From Norana najaformis (Eukaryota; Annelida; Clitellata; Crassiclitellata; Hormogastridae), in contig OZ029919.1 in assembly GCA_964023275.1 (NCBI GenBank), forward strand, positions 2,863,501-2,927,500: a stretch of DNA of 64,000 bases, in the 5' to 3' direction. Below the pieces are notes generated by a model. That model did no database searches and had not been told where the DNA came from. It worked only from the letters and a program-made list of their open reading frames with translations. The position numbers and the translations under genes are program-made. Shown here piece after piece: positions 46,575 through 59,000 of the stretch (position 1 is the first letter of the stretch; each line of letters starts with the position of its first letter).

Positions 46575-46765
46575 ACTGGTGTTGGACGTGCTGGTGGACG
46601 TGGTGAAGGTGGTGGTGGTCGTGGTAGAGGTGGTCGTGGTGGTACAAATGGTGGTGGTGAAGCTAGGAAGGTAGAGGCCGTTGGAAGTGGTAAAGGTTGT
46701 GGTGGTCGTGGTGGTAGCAGTGGTGGTAGTGGATGTGGTGAATACTGATGTGGAGGTGGTAGTAG
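46575..46765. repeat. (GGT)n-rich imperfect trinucleotide tract
   Basis: GGTGGT, GGTCGTGG and GGTAGTGG units. Frames on both strands are Gly, Val, Thr or Pro repeats and are rejected as genes. Confidence 0.9.
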
Positions 46766-46959
46766 TACAACCAGACACTTAGGGCATTGTGAGAGACCTG
46801 CACTTAGAGGAAGTCCTTCTGGTCGACATTGCTGACCCGTGGAGAGCCTGACCCAGATTCCATCCAATTGGATACAGATGTAGAACCTGTTCTTATATAA
46901 GCACTTCCGGGTCTAATGTCATCGCCGGGCATTTATGATGTCTGTAGTACACATTCATC

Positions 46960-47009
<50 letters not shown>

Positions 47010-47395
47010 TATACATATAGATATATACAAGATATAAATATATATTGAGAAAGACTGAGAATTTGAGAATATAACTATTATATCTATGAAAAGGTCTTAT
47101 GTTATGACTGAAAATGTACATGCAAGTTTTATGAATTTGTATTGTGCACATATATGTCTTGGAGATGTTCTTGAAATGCTCTATATAAATGTGCAGGAAA
47201 ATAACATATATATATATTTATGTTTTATATTATTTTATTTTTAACCAAATGATATACGCATAATCCCTCAGCTGAGAGGAAACAGTCCAGAGACTATTAA
47301 TGACAAATTTTATATTTTTGTTTGAATTAATGAACGAACGAACGAACGAACGAATGAATGAGTGAATGAATGAATGAATGAATTAATGAATGAGT
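46960..47395. repeat. (TA)n run and (GAAC)/(GAAT)n run
   Basis: An almost pure (TA)n at 46964-47002, AT-rich DNA, then GAACGAACGAAC grading into GAATGAATGAAT at 47333-47393. Confidence 0.9.
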
Positions 47396-47659
47396 ACTGT
47401 AATCAGACACTTATGTAGCGCCAGTTCCAGGGCTAGCCTCAGCTCTGCCGTGCTTAAGGTGTCGCTGGGTATACGTGAGCACTTGAGACCAGATAAAAGA
47501 GATTCCAGGGCTGCACCGGTTGATAAGAGGCAGACAGTTCTGGCGAGATTAAAACGAGCACCTGCTACAGCGATTGTGGCGCCACCGCTTTTGAAGAACA
47601 GCCTAGAAAGTCTTGCTGTGTATATCGGCCTCAGGTAAGTTCAAGCTTGCAGTTGTTGT

Positions 47660-47895
47660 AGCGGGACGCGGTGGTGTAGTGGTATGGCCTGTGCCTCGTA
47701 ACCGGAGGGTCGCGGGTTCGAATCTGCCTCAAGCCACTGCGGAGCGACCTTAGACAAGTTGCTCACATACATTTGTCTGTGAGGAAGGCAACGGGAAATC
47801 ACCTCACTCGTCTCATCCCGGTGTGGCATGAAGCCAACGGACCTACCTTCGGGCAGAGAACTCATCATCATCATCATCGTCGTCGTCGTCGTAGT
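47660..47895 (+). mobile_element. SINE-4 (tRNA-derived) with (ATC)n tail
   Basis: tRNA-like head GGTGGTGTAGTGGTATGGCC with a perfect box B GGGTTCGAATC (47716-47726). Then a body with GAAGGCAACGGGAAATCACC and a tail of ATCATCATCATC / GTCGTCGTC triplets. The head no longer folds as a full tRNA. Confidence 0.8.
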
Positions 47896-48019
47896 TGAAA
47901 GTCGTATACATGCGAGGCCGGTGTAGCCTCCCCGTGGTCAGGTTCCACCAAATTTGACGGCCCCACCCATTCCTTAATTCCTTCCCCTCCATCTCCCATT
48001 TCTCCCACCATAACAGCTC

Positions 48020-48024
<5 letters not shown>

Positions 48025-48092
<68 letters not shown>

Positions 48093-48093
48093 G
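48025..48093. repeat. (CT)n microsatellite
   Basis: A CT run of about 65 bp with one A interruption. Confidence 0.95.
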
Positions 48094-48139
48094 GTTTTCT
48101 GACAACAGGACTTGGGTTTTGAATGACATCTTTGGACAA

Positions 48140-48235
48140 CCCCACTGACTTGACGCAGCGCTCATGAATAAGCTGGTGCTCTGCGCTTAGCTTTTAAGTA
48201 GCGCTTTAGAAATTTCGAGATTACGATTACGTTAC
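48140..48235 (+). mobile_element. LINE-C 3' tail
   Basis: GACGCAGCGCTCATGAATAA, TAGCTTTTAAGTAGCGCTTT and AGAAATTTCGAGATTACGAT. Mirror of the copy at 11330. Confidence 0.65.
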
Positions 48236-48464
48236 AGGTACACAACTCCTGTGATTTAATCGAAATAATAAGAAAGTAAACAAGTGTGATTTCGAACCCA
48301 TTAAGTCCTGTTGGTTATAAACAGTTGGTTATAAACCATGATAGGCTATTTACCGTGGACCGGCTCCATTCCCGCCTATTTCGATGTAAACACAAAATCA
48401 CTGCCAAGGATTCGGCGGTTCCCGAAAATCGGGGACCTTGTTCCACATGGAGTATGACTAAAAT

Positions 48465-48575
48465 GTAAATTTATGCGTTTTTCTATAGAGACCCTGCTCA
48501 TTTTTCAATGAATTAATCGGGTGAGATCCTTCATCACCGCTGCCCCTTTGAATGGGCGCCACGCCATTTATTTCA
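48465..48575 (-). mobile_element. SINE-1 tail half
   Basis: GACCCTGCTCATTTTTCAAT, GGGTGAGATCCTTCATCACC and TTTGAATGGGCGCCACGCCA. An AATGTAAATTTATGCG tail is at the left. Confidence 0.75.
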
Positions 48576-48579
48576 GGTG

Positions 48580-49105
48580 ACTACGGACGTCGCTTGCGCT
48601 GGTCGTATTATGGCTTCTCAAAAACTGTGTCAAGGGTCTTCGTGACTCGATGTTTGCTTTAAGCGATTTTTTTTATTCATTCTGGTTATTGAGAGCAGAA
48701 GTCGGTCCTTAAGTGAAATTCTACTCTACCGATGATAATAACAACCAGCCCTGCGGCGTTAATCATTGTTAAGTTAGGAGTTGACGACAATGTTTGCCTG
48801 GTACGGTAAAGAAGCTAATTCGGTGTGAAGGAAAATCAGTACTGAGCGAAAACAGTTGCGTGATGTATTGTGATTGGCTCACGTGATCAACACGCAGAAA
48901 GTTGTTTTCTTAAAGTAGAACTGCTGTCGATGCTTTGCTGCGGCTTCGTTCGTCAAACTTCTTTTTATTTTCCTAATTACGACGACATAAGTAGAAGCTG
49001 TTTGCGCGACTGCTTACGCTTCTGTTATTCCACGTAGTTCAATATTGTTTTTTAAACAAATTTTCCTATCAGGGCAACAGATTACTTCGACATTCAACTC
49101 ACCGT
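48580..49105. other. Intergenic DNA, nothing recognised
   Basis: No frame, RNA gene or repeat family identified. Confidence 0.45.
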
Positions 49106-49109
49106 GTTG

Positions 49110-49320
49110 TGCCAAAAATGGGCGGAGTTACCTGCTGACCTTCGACGGGAGCTTCTCTCCCTCTCCCTCTCCACCTTCCGTAAGAGCTTGAAGACCGTAT
49201 TATTCCCCAGTTCTGGGACGATGGGCCGGGAGCGCCTCTAATGAGTCTACCTTGAAGCGGCGCTTTACAAATTTACGATTACGATTACTATTACGATTGC
49301 GATTACGAGTCGGAATAGTC
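49110..49320 (+). mobile_element. LINE-B RT C-terminus and 3' UTR
   Basis: The + strand reads KWAELPADLRRELLSLSL and then FRKSLKTVLF and two stops. A short UTR, GGCGCTTTACAAATTTACG, and a GATTACGATTACTATTACG tail follow. Same family as 7015-7280. Confidence 0.85.
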
Positions 49321-49734
49321 TTTGCCAGGTACCAGATTTGGCACTACACCAGTGGCAAAGAGGCTCACTGACCTGGAAAACGAAAGAGTTAATGTCTGAT
49401 CCCACCGCACTTATTTCCCCGGGCGAGCTACCCGGCTCCATCTCCTCTGAGTGAGCTACGATCGACCTGCCCCGTGTAGTGGCGCAGTGGTACCGTCCAT
49501 TCATATGCTTAAGTGTGTTTAGTGGGTCTGCGTGTGGCGTAGTTCGGTTGTAGCGCAGCTGATAGGATGACATCGAATTGGTTTGTGCTGGCGTTATGAT
49601 GACAAAGCTGGTCTCCTTCGAGGATTTCCGACGCTGAATGGGGAGGCTTTCGTTGCAGTGCTGGGCGAAGCCAGTGGTCATAAACGCCGTGCTGATTGCT
49701 AGCGTTTTGACTGGGGAGATGCTGCTGGGTCAGT

Positions 49735-50340
49735 TGCTGGTGCTGGTGGTGGTGGTGGTGGTGGTAATGTTCGCTGCAGCAAAGGTAGGCTGATGCTGGT
49801 TCCTCTAGTTTTCGCGGGGCTGAACTGGGAGCGCCTCTGCGTATCTTTAAGGCGATATACGAATGAAGGAATGAATTGATGGGGATGGATAAATGGATGG
49901 ATGGATGGGAGGGTGGTTTATGGGTAGTTGGATTGGATGGGTGGGTGGGTGGACGAGTAGATGGATGGATGGATGGATATGTCTGATGGATTTGACACTT
50001 AACTTAAGAATTGGCGATTTGAGATTTTGAATTTTTGAGATTTGAGATTTTTGAAATTGGGGATTTCAGGTTTAGGTATTTGAGACTTGGGGATTTCAGG
50101 TTTGGATATGTGCCACGTGGGGATTTCAGGTTTGGAAATTTCAGACTTATGGGATTTGATTTTTGTGTATTTGTGATTTAGGGTTTTGAAACTTTTGGGG
50201 ACTTGAGACTTCGGCATATGATATTTGGAGTTTTCAGATTTGGGGGATTTGCGATTTGGGGGATTTGAGATTTGGGTATTTGAGACTCGAAGATTTGAGA
50301 TTTGGGTAATTTGTGTTTTGTCCCGTTTTTTTTGTTGCGA
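49735..50340. repeat. (GGT), (GGAT) and degenerate GGATTTGAGATTTG arrays
   Basis: GGTGGTGGTGG at 49742-49766 and GGATGGATGG at 49885-49980. Then about 340 bp of an imperfect 12-16-bp unit around GGGGATTTCAGGTTTGG and GGATTTGAGATTTGGG. The minus strand reads KPEIPKSQIPKPEIP-like repeats in two broken frames. Confidence 0.85.
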
Positions 50341-50434
50341 TTAGAGTTCTTTGAGTTTTGGTTTGTCGAAGATGAGGAACGGTTCACTGTGATTTAAGTT
50401 AATCGTTCCCAGCAGTTGACTGAAGTGCTTTCAA

Positions 50435-50740
50435 GTGTGTATGTGTGTGTGTGTGTGTAGGTGTGTTTGTGTATGTTTGTCTGTTCATGTGTGCGTGTGT
50501 GTCTGTGTGCCTGTGTGGGTTCATGGTCATCTGGGTATGTACCGGTGTGTCTTTGTGTATGTGTGTCTACGGATGATTGTGTTCGTATGTGTTTGTATGG
50601 TTGTGTGCCTCGTTAAGTGCACGCTTGTTTGTTTGAATATGTCGGCGTACATATGTGCTTATGTGCCCTTCTTTGTGCGTGTCAGTCTGTGTCTGTATAT
50701 TTATATGTCTTTGTGTGTATGTGCTCGTGCGTCTGGTTAC
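50435..50740. repeat. (GT)n-rich degenerate tract
   Basis: GTGTGTGT grading into GTGTTTGTGTATG and GTGTCTGTG units. Confidence 0.85.
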
Positions 50741-51472
50741 GTTTTCCTGTTAAGTGTGCACCTGTGGATCACCAGCTGGGCTGTAAGAACTGAAGTGTCA
50801 GGAAAATTCTGTTACTTGCTTACTTCTTCCAAACCGAAGTTTGCCATGGTGCCATATGCCATAGCATTTGGTATGGTGCCATTTGATGATTTCCTTTCAT
50901 TTCAGGCGTGCCAATCTGGTTTCCATGGTAATGCCATTTCGTCCGATCTTCCCTCATTCCTGTTTGTTACGACAGTCATGATGCTATTTCGATAAGATCT
51001 GCCTGAGACTTGCTCAGTCAAAGTCCTACTTATTATCCGGATTGGACAAGTGCGCGGACTGTGAATGGAGATGAAGCGTTTTACTCAATTGTTACCGCTA
51101 TTCTGAAATCTAATTATCTATTGTGAATTGTCGACGGATTTCATATTCTCATCAAGTATGTATTACTTAGGATAGGAAAACGAAAAGCATTCATGTGAGT
51201 TGAGGAGATTTATGTCTGGCAAAGGAGGTTAACGGGTCGAACTTGTGCACTGCCTTGGCGTTAGGAAGTACTTCGTATCTTAGTATTGTTAACTGGAAGG
51301 AAATAGTCTTAACTGGATGATCGTTCCATCCGAAGTGTAGCTGCCTTTGTTAGTTACGTTTCTGAAGCTGAGTTCTAGGGCTGTTGGTTGGAGAGCCAAA
51401 GACAGGCTGTACTGTGTTGTAGTGGGAAACGAGTTTGGATACTCCGATCATGTGAACTGGCGCAGATTTAAC

Positions 51473-54400
51473 ATGTTAAAAAGATCATTCAGTGAAAAGA
51501 GTCACTCGGCCCATGTCAAGGCCATTGGGGTCAAAGTGCTGCCATCTACCTTCAAGATGCCGCCACTCCGGGCAACGGGCATCAACATTAAGACCCCGCT
51601 TCCGGAAGATTCCGCTAACCGTAAAATCCCCAGTGGTCTACCCCCTGATTTCCCCACTACAGCCTCTTCCAGATTCAACGGAGAAACGAATACCCGACTG
51701 GAAAGCGAAAACTGCGGAAAGCCTTCCGACCAGGCGAGGTACATAAGCTCTCGCAGTTTGGACGATCTTGACCTTGAAGAACTGACGGAAAGCGAGCGCG
51801 ACCTCAAGATTGACTACGAGCTTGGTCGAGCGGAACACGACCGCAGGGTGGCCTACGAGTTCGCCCAAGCGGAACGCCTGCTGCATCACGACAAGAAGCT
51901 GGAAGAGGTGCTGAGGCTGGACGAAATCCTCAAGATGTGTACGGAGTACGAACAGGAGCTTCAGACGGAGAAACAGATCCATCAGAGTCTCATTGAAAGG
52001 AAGAACTCGTCTCGACCGTGCAACGTAACTAAGATAAAAACCAACGGATCGCTGACATCCCCCGTTCACATTCGTCGGTTCGCAGAACTTTCGAAGGAAC
52101 GTTACAGCAATTCGCATTTTCCAAGGGCGGATTTGGAACCAGATTCATCACTCGGTCGTTCCTCAGTGGAACTCAACCCGGATTCGGCTCGGAACGCCGA
52201 ACGGACGAACGGGGACGATCAGCTCTCGTCGCAATCGTCTTCTGAATTTCTGTCTCCGATTCGCTCTCAGAGTTTCTATGAAAACGACGAAGTGTTCGCA
52301 GCATTCCACACCGATTCCTCTGACTGTCTGAGCAACGATGACGCGCTTGACGATCCTCCTTTGCATTTTCATCCAAAGTCGTCTTCTTCGCATCCAAGCC
52401 TGACGGACGAGGCTGGATTTTCCAGAAGATACGTACTGACTGCCAACAACATTTCCGATAATGCCGCTCAAGGGGTTTGCGACAAGAAAACGAACGCGGG
52501 AAACGAGAGACTGAATTTGGAGTTGGCGGTAAGCATTTGGAAATTGTGTGTCTGATCTGTGTGGCTGTCGATGGTGTGATGTGATAGGTTTGTTAGATAG
52601 CCATGTTCTAGCACCTTAATGAGCTCTCAAACGTGCTATGTAAATAGCCAGATACACAAGTACATACATACTTAGTTATACATACATGCATACAAACATA
52701 CATACACACATACATGCATACATACATACAGGCTTACATCACCATACATAGACACATACATGAATAGGTGCATACATACATAAACACCGACAAACATAAA
52801 TAAATACATACGTTCATGCATTCATACATTTATACATTCATACATTCATACATGCAGTACAAACATGCTTAAATAAATACATAAATACATACACATGTAT
52901 ACATACATACACATGCATACACACCTGCTTACTTACATGCATGTATACATAAGTACATACATACATACATACATACATACATACATACATACATACATAC
53001 ATAGTGAATTATCTCAGTTTCACATGAAACATACAGCAGGGATTTGAACTCCGAGTGCATCTGCAAAAGGTCTGTCTTCTCAATCACTTCGCCTGTCGGA
53101 CAGAGCATCTTTCAGCTGAGCTCCACTGAAAAGCCACACGAGGTTCTTTGTGAGAAAACACAATGAAATTCCTTGTGGCGCTTGTCAGCGCAATGGGCTG
53201 AATGAAAGAGCTCTGTGAAATATTTTTTTACAAAGAGAAACTGTAACATCTTGAAAAGCTATTGACAGAACGATCGTTGTGTTGACTTCTGTGGTGATTT
53301 ATAATAAGACGGTTCATAAAATGGGTTCCTTCAGCTTAGTTTTGTTATTGTTCTTTGTTAATTGTATATCATCGTGTGCGGTCAAATACCCTTTGTCGGT
53401 GCACATTCCTTTAAGATGTCACACAGTCTTTAAAAAGTATCTCAAATGTTGACCACACCTTACAAATTTATGAGGCATTCGTATTGAAAGGCAAGTTGAG
53501 GTAAAATGCTCAGTTGTAAATGTAAACGTAATTCTCCTAAATTATTCAGCGCCATATAAAAGCCGCGTCAGGGAGACTAGCTTATTCGCCGGCGCTACAT
53601 CAATTCAAGTCCGCAAGAGCCAGGTTGATTGGTCAGTTTCTGTGTCAGTTCAGAATCCGGGGGTCAAGCCGCGAAGACAGCATGGTGTTGTATGATTTTT
53701 GATATTTATGTGGCGCTTGTAACAGTGGTGGTGGTGGTGGCCGTGGTGGAGGTGGTCGTGGTCGTCGTGGTGGTGGTGGTGCTGGTCGTGGTAGTGGTGA
53801 TGGTGGTGGTGGTGGGTGATGATCGTCTAATGAGCACATGACCTTAAATGTTTACAGAAGTTGAAACAGATGAAGACTGAATCGGCAGAGCGAATAGAAA
53901 AATCGAAGACGCAGATGCGCGAGGTCGACAGTCTTCAAGAAAAAGTCATCCAAAAGGTAACTTAGTTCGCCAGCTGTATCCGTGCAAACGGGGTCATCAT
54001 TTTCAATAGGTTTCCTATTGTATATTGTTTTTATTGAGCTACTGTTTTAAATCTGAGACTAATGCTGCTTTGTCTTTGGCCGGCGTTCATTCACAGTTGC
54101 TGGTCCTCCCTCCGTTTGGAACTCTCTGCCTCCCTATGTACACAGTTCTCTAACCGAGACTCTCTTTCCCTCTGAACTGGAAACTTACCTCTTACAGTTT
54201 ATGTGGTTCTGTTTGTGGTTCTTAATGTTTCCTGAAATTGACCTTACTGCGGCTTGATTTTAGTGCATCATCGGTTGATGCCTTGTGCGTTAGACACTGA
54301 CGCTGTAGAAGTTACTAATTAATTAACTAATTAATAATAATGATCGATCAATCAACCAATCAATCAGTCAACTGCTGGTTGCTGCTAAGAAGAAGGCAAA

Positions 54401-55953
54401 CCACACTCTGGGATCGCGGTCCAGTGAAATTGCGGGAACAGAGAACGAAACTCAGCTGCTTACTTACTCACGTGACCTTTTCGTGATCATCGAGGTCATT
54501 GTGGGCCAAAGATTCCCTGGCATCAAATGGTGGTTGATGGATGACATTTGGCCTCGGCTGCCTGGGGAAGATGTCGATGGAATGCCGGGCTTTAAGGGGC
54601 TCCCAAGTGCTTCTTGAATCTGAGCCCTCTTGAAAAAAGCCAGATTAAGTGGCTTCATACGCTTGAATGAATCCAGTCTATGGCAGAAGAACGTCAGTGG
54701 CCATTGATACTGGGGTTAATGTTACTAATGCCACAGCTACTAATGCCGTGGTTACTTATGCCCGAGTTATTAATGCCATAGTAATTACTAAATGCCATAG
54801 TTACTGACTTACTGGTATCAGAGTCAAGCAGAAATTTGAATATATACCTGACTGCGACTGAATGTGTGGCCAAGACAGGTTGTTCTGCTCAGTATGTGCT
54901 CCTCAGAAACTTCCAAGTGGATTTTCTCAAGCCCTATTTTTAGTTGATGGGAAACGAAGCAGCGCTTGATAAATGGCTCTTTGTGATGGCGCTGAAATGT
55001 CTGGAAGCCAAGGTACAGGTCTCGTCACGGGAGTCCAGAATAGCGATCAACAACTTGCCCTAAAATCTTGCAGGTGAGAGATGATACAGAAGAGAGATAC
55101 AGTCTACCTGACTTGAGCTTAGCACCTGTTGGGCATAATCAGGTTACGGTTTTTGGCCGGCTCCAGGGTCGTGAAGCGATGCTGTTGGCATTTTGGCTGC
55201 GAGGATAGTGCTTCGGTCTGTCTGCCTCTACAACCAGGGTTTGAAGCCTGTGTGTGCTACCTTACTGGCCTGGATAGCTGCATTGGTTAACGCGTACGTC
55301 AAGACGCCTCTGCGCGTGAGGATGTCGGTTCGCGTCCCGGTCGTGGCTTATTTCAGAGATTTGAATCTCGGGTCACTATCTAATGACTAAGCATCAGTCG
55401 ATGGCGCTGAGCAATTGTGAGTGAAGTACTTGCTCACGGTCCCTACACAGTAACCGCTTCGGCAGAGGCTCGAACCCGTACTCTCCGCGTTATCAGCCGA
55501 GCACTTTAACCAATCGGCCACCGTGCCTGGCAATGAATATGCAGCGGTGGAAAGCGTTAGAAAATCGTCCGCGTGTTACTCACGGTGAGTAATAAGCTGT
55601 GTAGCATTATCAAGCAACTTTCGAGACAAATTCCGCTAAACCTTTCCGCCTATGAGTTTTTATGCTTTCCGCCTTCTGCGCCGCTGTGGGCTGGAATTGC
55701 TCATCTCCATTTTTTGGAGGCTGAGCTGGCGGCAGATAAATAATATCTCAAGCCGCGATCCAACGCAATTGCTTCTGACTCAAGAGCTGCCGAGGAGATA
55801 TCTCCAAAAGACGCTATATAAATGTTTTGAATGATTTCATAATAAAGGAATGAATGAACGAACGAAGTGACGGACAAACGAACGAACTAATTAACTTGCG
55901 GGATGGGATTATTATTATTATTATTATTGTTGTTGTTGTTGTTGTTGTAATTG

Positions 55954-56018
<65 letters not shown>

Positions 56019-59000
56019 TATGCATTCATTAGGCGCCACTATCTAATGACTCAGCATCAACCGATGGCGTCGAGCAATTGTGAGTTAAGGACTTGCTCAA
56101 GGTCCCTAAACAGTAATCGTCTCGGAGGAGGCTCGAACCCGTACTCTCCAAGTTACAAGCCGAACGCTCTATCCAATACGCTACCGTTCCCCACACAATT
56201 AGAGGATAGGGAAGGGACGGGAAGGGCAAGGAAACGAAGGGGGTAAAGAAGGAAAATGCTGATAAGAGGCAAGGGAAGAGAATGGAACGGAAGGCAAGGG
56301 AGAGAAGGGAGTGAAAGGGAATTGAAATAAAGAGAATGGAGGGAGGGAGGGTAGGAAAAAGAAAAAGGAAGAGAAGAAAGGGAATAGAAAAGAAGGAAAG
56401 GAGATCAGAAGGGAAGGGTAGAGAAGGAAAACGAGGGAGGAAAAAGAAAAGAGAAGGAAGGAGGGTAGGGAAGAGACGAGGGAAAGGTGGGAGGGAAGGG
56501 AAAAGAAAGTGGGAGGGTTGGGAAGAGATGAGAAGATAGGGAGGACATGGAAGGGAAGGGAAGAGAAAGTAGGAGGGTAGGGAAGAGATGAGAAGGTAGG
56601 GAGGGCATGGAAGGGAAGGGAAGAGAAAGTAGGAGGGTAGGGAAGAGATGAGAAGGTAGGGAGGGCATGGAAGGGAAGGGAAGAGAAAGCAGGAGGGTAG
56701 GGAAGAGATGAGAAGGTAGGGAGGGCATGGAAGGGAAGGGAAGAGAAAGTAGGAGGGTAGGGAAGAGATGAGAAGGTAGGGAGGGCATGGAAGGGAAGGG
56801 AAGAGAAGGGAATTGTCTGTTTGCTGACAGTTTCGAGACGAATTGAAGGAGCTGCTGACGATGCACGTATTGTCTGTTTTCTGGCAGCTGGAAAACGAGC
56901 TGGAGATGCTGCTGACAGAGTCGACGGTGGAATTGGCTTCTGCGAAGCTGGAGGACGAACGGATGGCAGTTGTAAAAGAACAGCAGATGGAGCTGCTGAT
57001 GCAGGCGGCCAAAGAAAGAGAGGAGGTAATCGAGCGAGGCGTCGGAGGGTCGGAGCTGGCTATATGAGAGACGCTTTGCCTGCTTCTGCAGCTGCTGCTC
57101 CCGCTGATGTGATGATGCTGGGATGCAGAGAGCGTCTGCTGTGGCTATCGTTTTTCATTCTGGCCTTCACAAGGTCAGGCGGCCCATCAATCACAGTTAT
57201 TCTCGGAGGTAACCTTAAAAGAGCTGCGCAGTGTCCAGTTTTATTACCTTCTCGGTTACCTTCGCTGTTACCTTTGTGGTTACTTTTGTGGTTATTACCG
57301 TGGTGGTTGCCTTCGTGGTTACCGTGGTAGTTATCCGTAAGGGTCATGACCTGCTTACAACCTTAAATACTGTACCTTGCACTTTTGGGAGGTACCTAGA
57401 AGGGGTGCTATATTGTCAAAACCCTACTGAAGATTTCGGTCTCAGTTGTCCTTTTGACTGATTTTTGCTGGTGCTGTTGGTGCATTACTTACTTACTTAC
57501 TTCCTTATTTACTTACGTACGTACGTACGTACGTACTTACTTCCTTACTTCCTTATTTACTTACGTACGTACGTACGTACGTACGTACTTACTTGTGTAC
57601 TGTTGCTTCTGCTAGTTTTTTGTTGTTATTGTTTCACGGTCCTTTTGTTGCTTGTGGTATATTGTTCATGGTTATTATTTATGTTTTCGTTTGTCGATTG
57701 TTTGTTGCAGTTTCAGCAGCAGATAGAGACGGAAAGGAGGAAGCTGGCGGAACTGGAGGCGCATCAGAGGGAGAACCGAAGGCGCCTCGAAAGCAGCACC
57801 TCAGCCGAAGTCCAGTCGCAGCTTCTACTGGCCGTCAAGAAGGACAAGGAGGCCGTGGACACACAGCAGCGAACATTCGATGACCTTGAGTTCAGCCTCC
57901 TTGAGGTCAGATACACCAACGACCTACTTACCTGTTGGCAATCGTAAGGCTAGACAAGGCAGGTTGAGGTAATACTTGGTGAAGTACCGGCTGAGGTAAG
58001 GTAAACCAAGGTTCGGTACAGTAAGGTAAGGAAAGGTAAGGTCAGGTAAGGTCAGGTCAGATCTGGTCATCCAAGGTTCGATATAGTAAGGTAAGGTAAG
58101 TTCAGGTAAGGTAAGGTCAGGTCAGGTCAATTCAGGTCAGGTCAGCCAAGGTTCGATATAGTAAGGTAAGGTCAGGCAGGTAAGGTCAGGTCAGGTAAGG
58201 TCAGGTAAGGTCAGGTCAGGTAAGGTCAGGTCAGGTAAGGTCAGATCAGGTAAGGAAGATAATAAAAGATTGATTAAGTCAAAAGTGAGGCACAGTTAGG
58301 CCTATGGTTTGGCAAGGTATGGTAAGGAAGAGTGAGGTAACAGAAAGCTAAATAAGGAAAGGTTGATCAGATACTATTGGCTTTTTATCTAATGGCACCT
58401 TTAGGTCAAGAATAGCTAAGGTAATAGAAGATTAAGATAAGGTCAGGCAAGTTTTGATATAGTAAGGTAAGGTAAGGTAATGCAAGATTAAACAGTTCGA
58501 ATAGGGTCATGAAATGCCACGAACTTCTGCATCTTCTCTTGCTATGTTCACGGCTTTATGTTTATCTAGATTAGAACAGATAAATACAAAATCGACTGAT
58601 GCCAAGTATTATTCTAACGGCGCTACAGAAGATAAGATTAAATTAGATTAGATTAGATTAGATGTACACAGCGAAAGAAAAAGAAGTCTGCAGCATATCT
58701 TGACTGGCGAACGGTGTGTTGCTTAATTCTTTCGGTCGCCACTTGTCCAGCCATCAACTTCGGCCAAAACATTTGTCGGCCAAAGTATACACAACCTGTT
58801 CTCTGCCATCATGGTTTGTGATTTCTAAGAGTCTGGAATGAACCTATTACCTAAATACACAAAATAATGACTAAACCCTAAAATATGTCTTTCAACTACG
58901 ACCACCTCGTGTAGGCCTGCTGCTAGCAATAATACTGCTATTAACAGTACTCTTGATTTACAGCCATTTCTTCTCCCGCTGCTTTTAGCGAATTAGATGG

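Noticed and set aside
50435-50995. 186-codon frame starting MCMCVCVCRC
   Set aside because: First half is a (GT)n translation. The second half shows no recognisable motif or splice support.
56029-57012. 327-codon minus-strand frame rich in FPSLPCPPYLL
   Set aside because: Created by the polypurine 60-bp tandem repeat; a 60-bp period keeps any frame open. It also overlaps real PHLDB exon sequence on the other strand.
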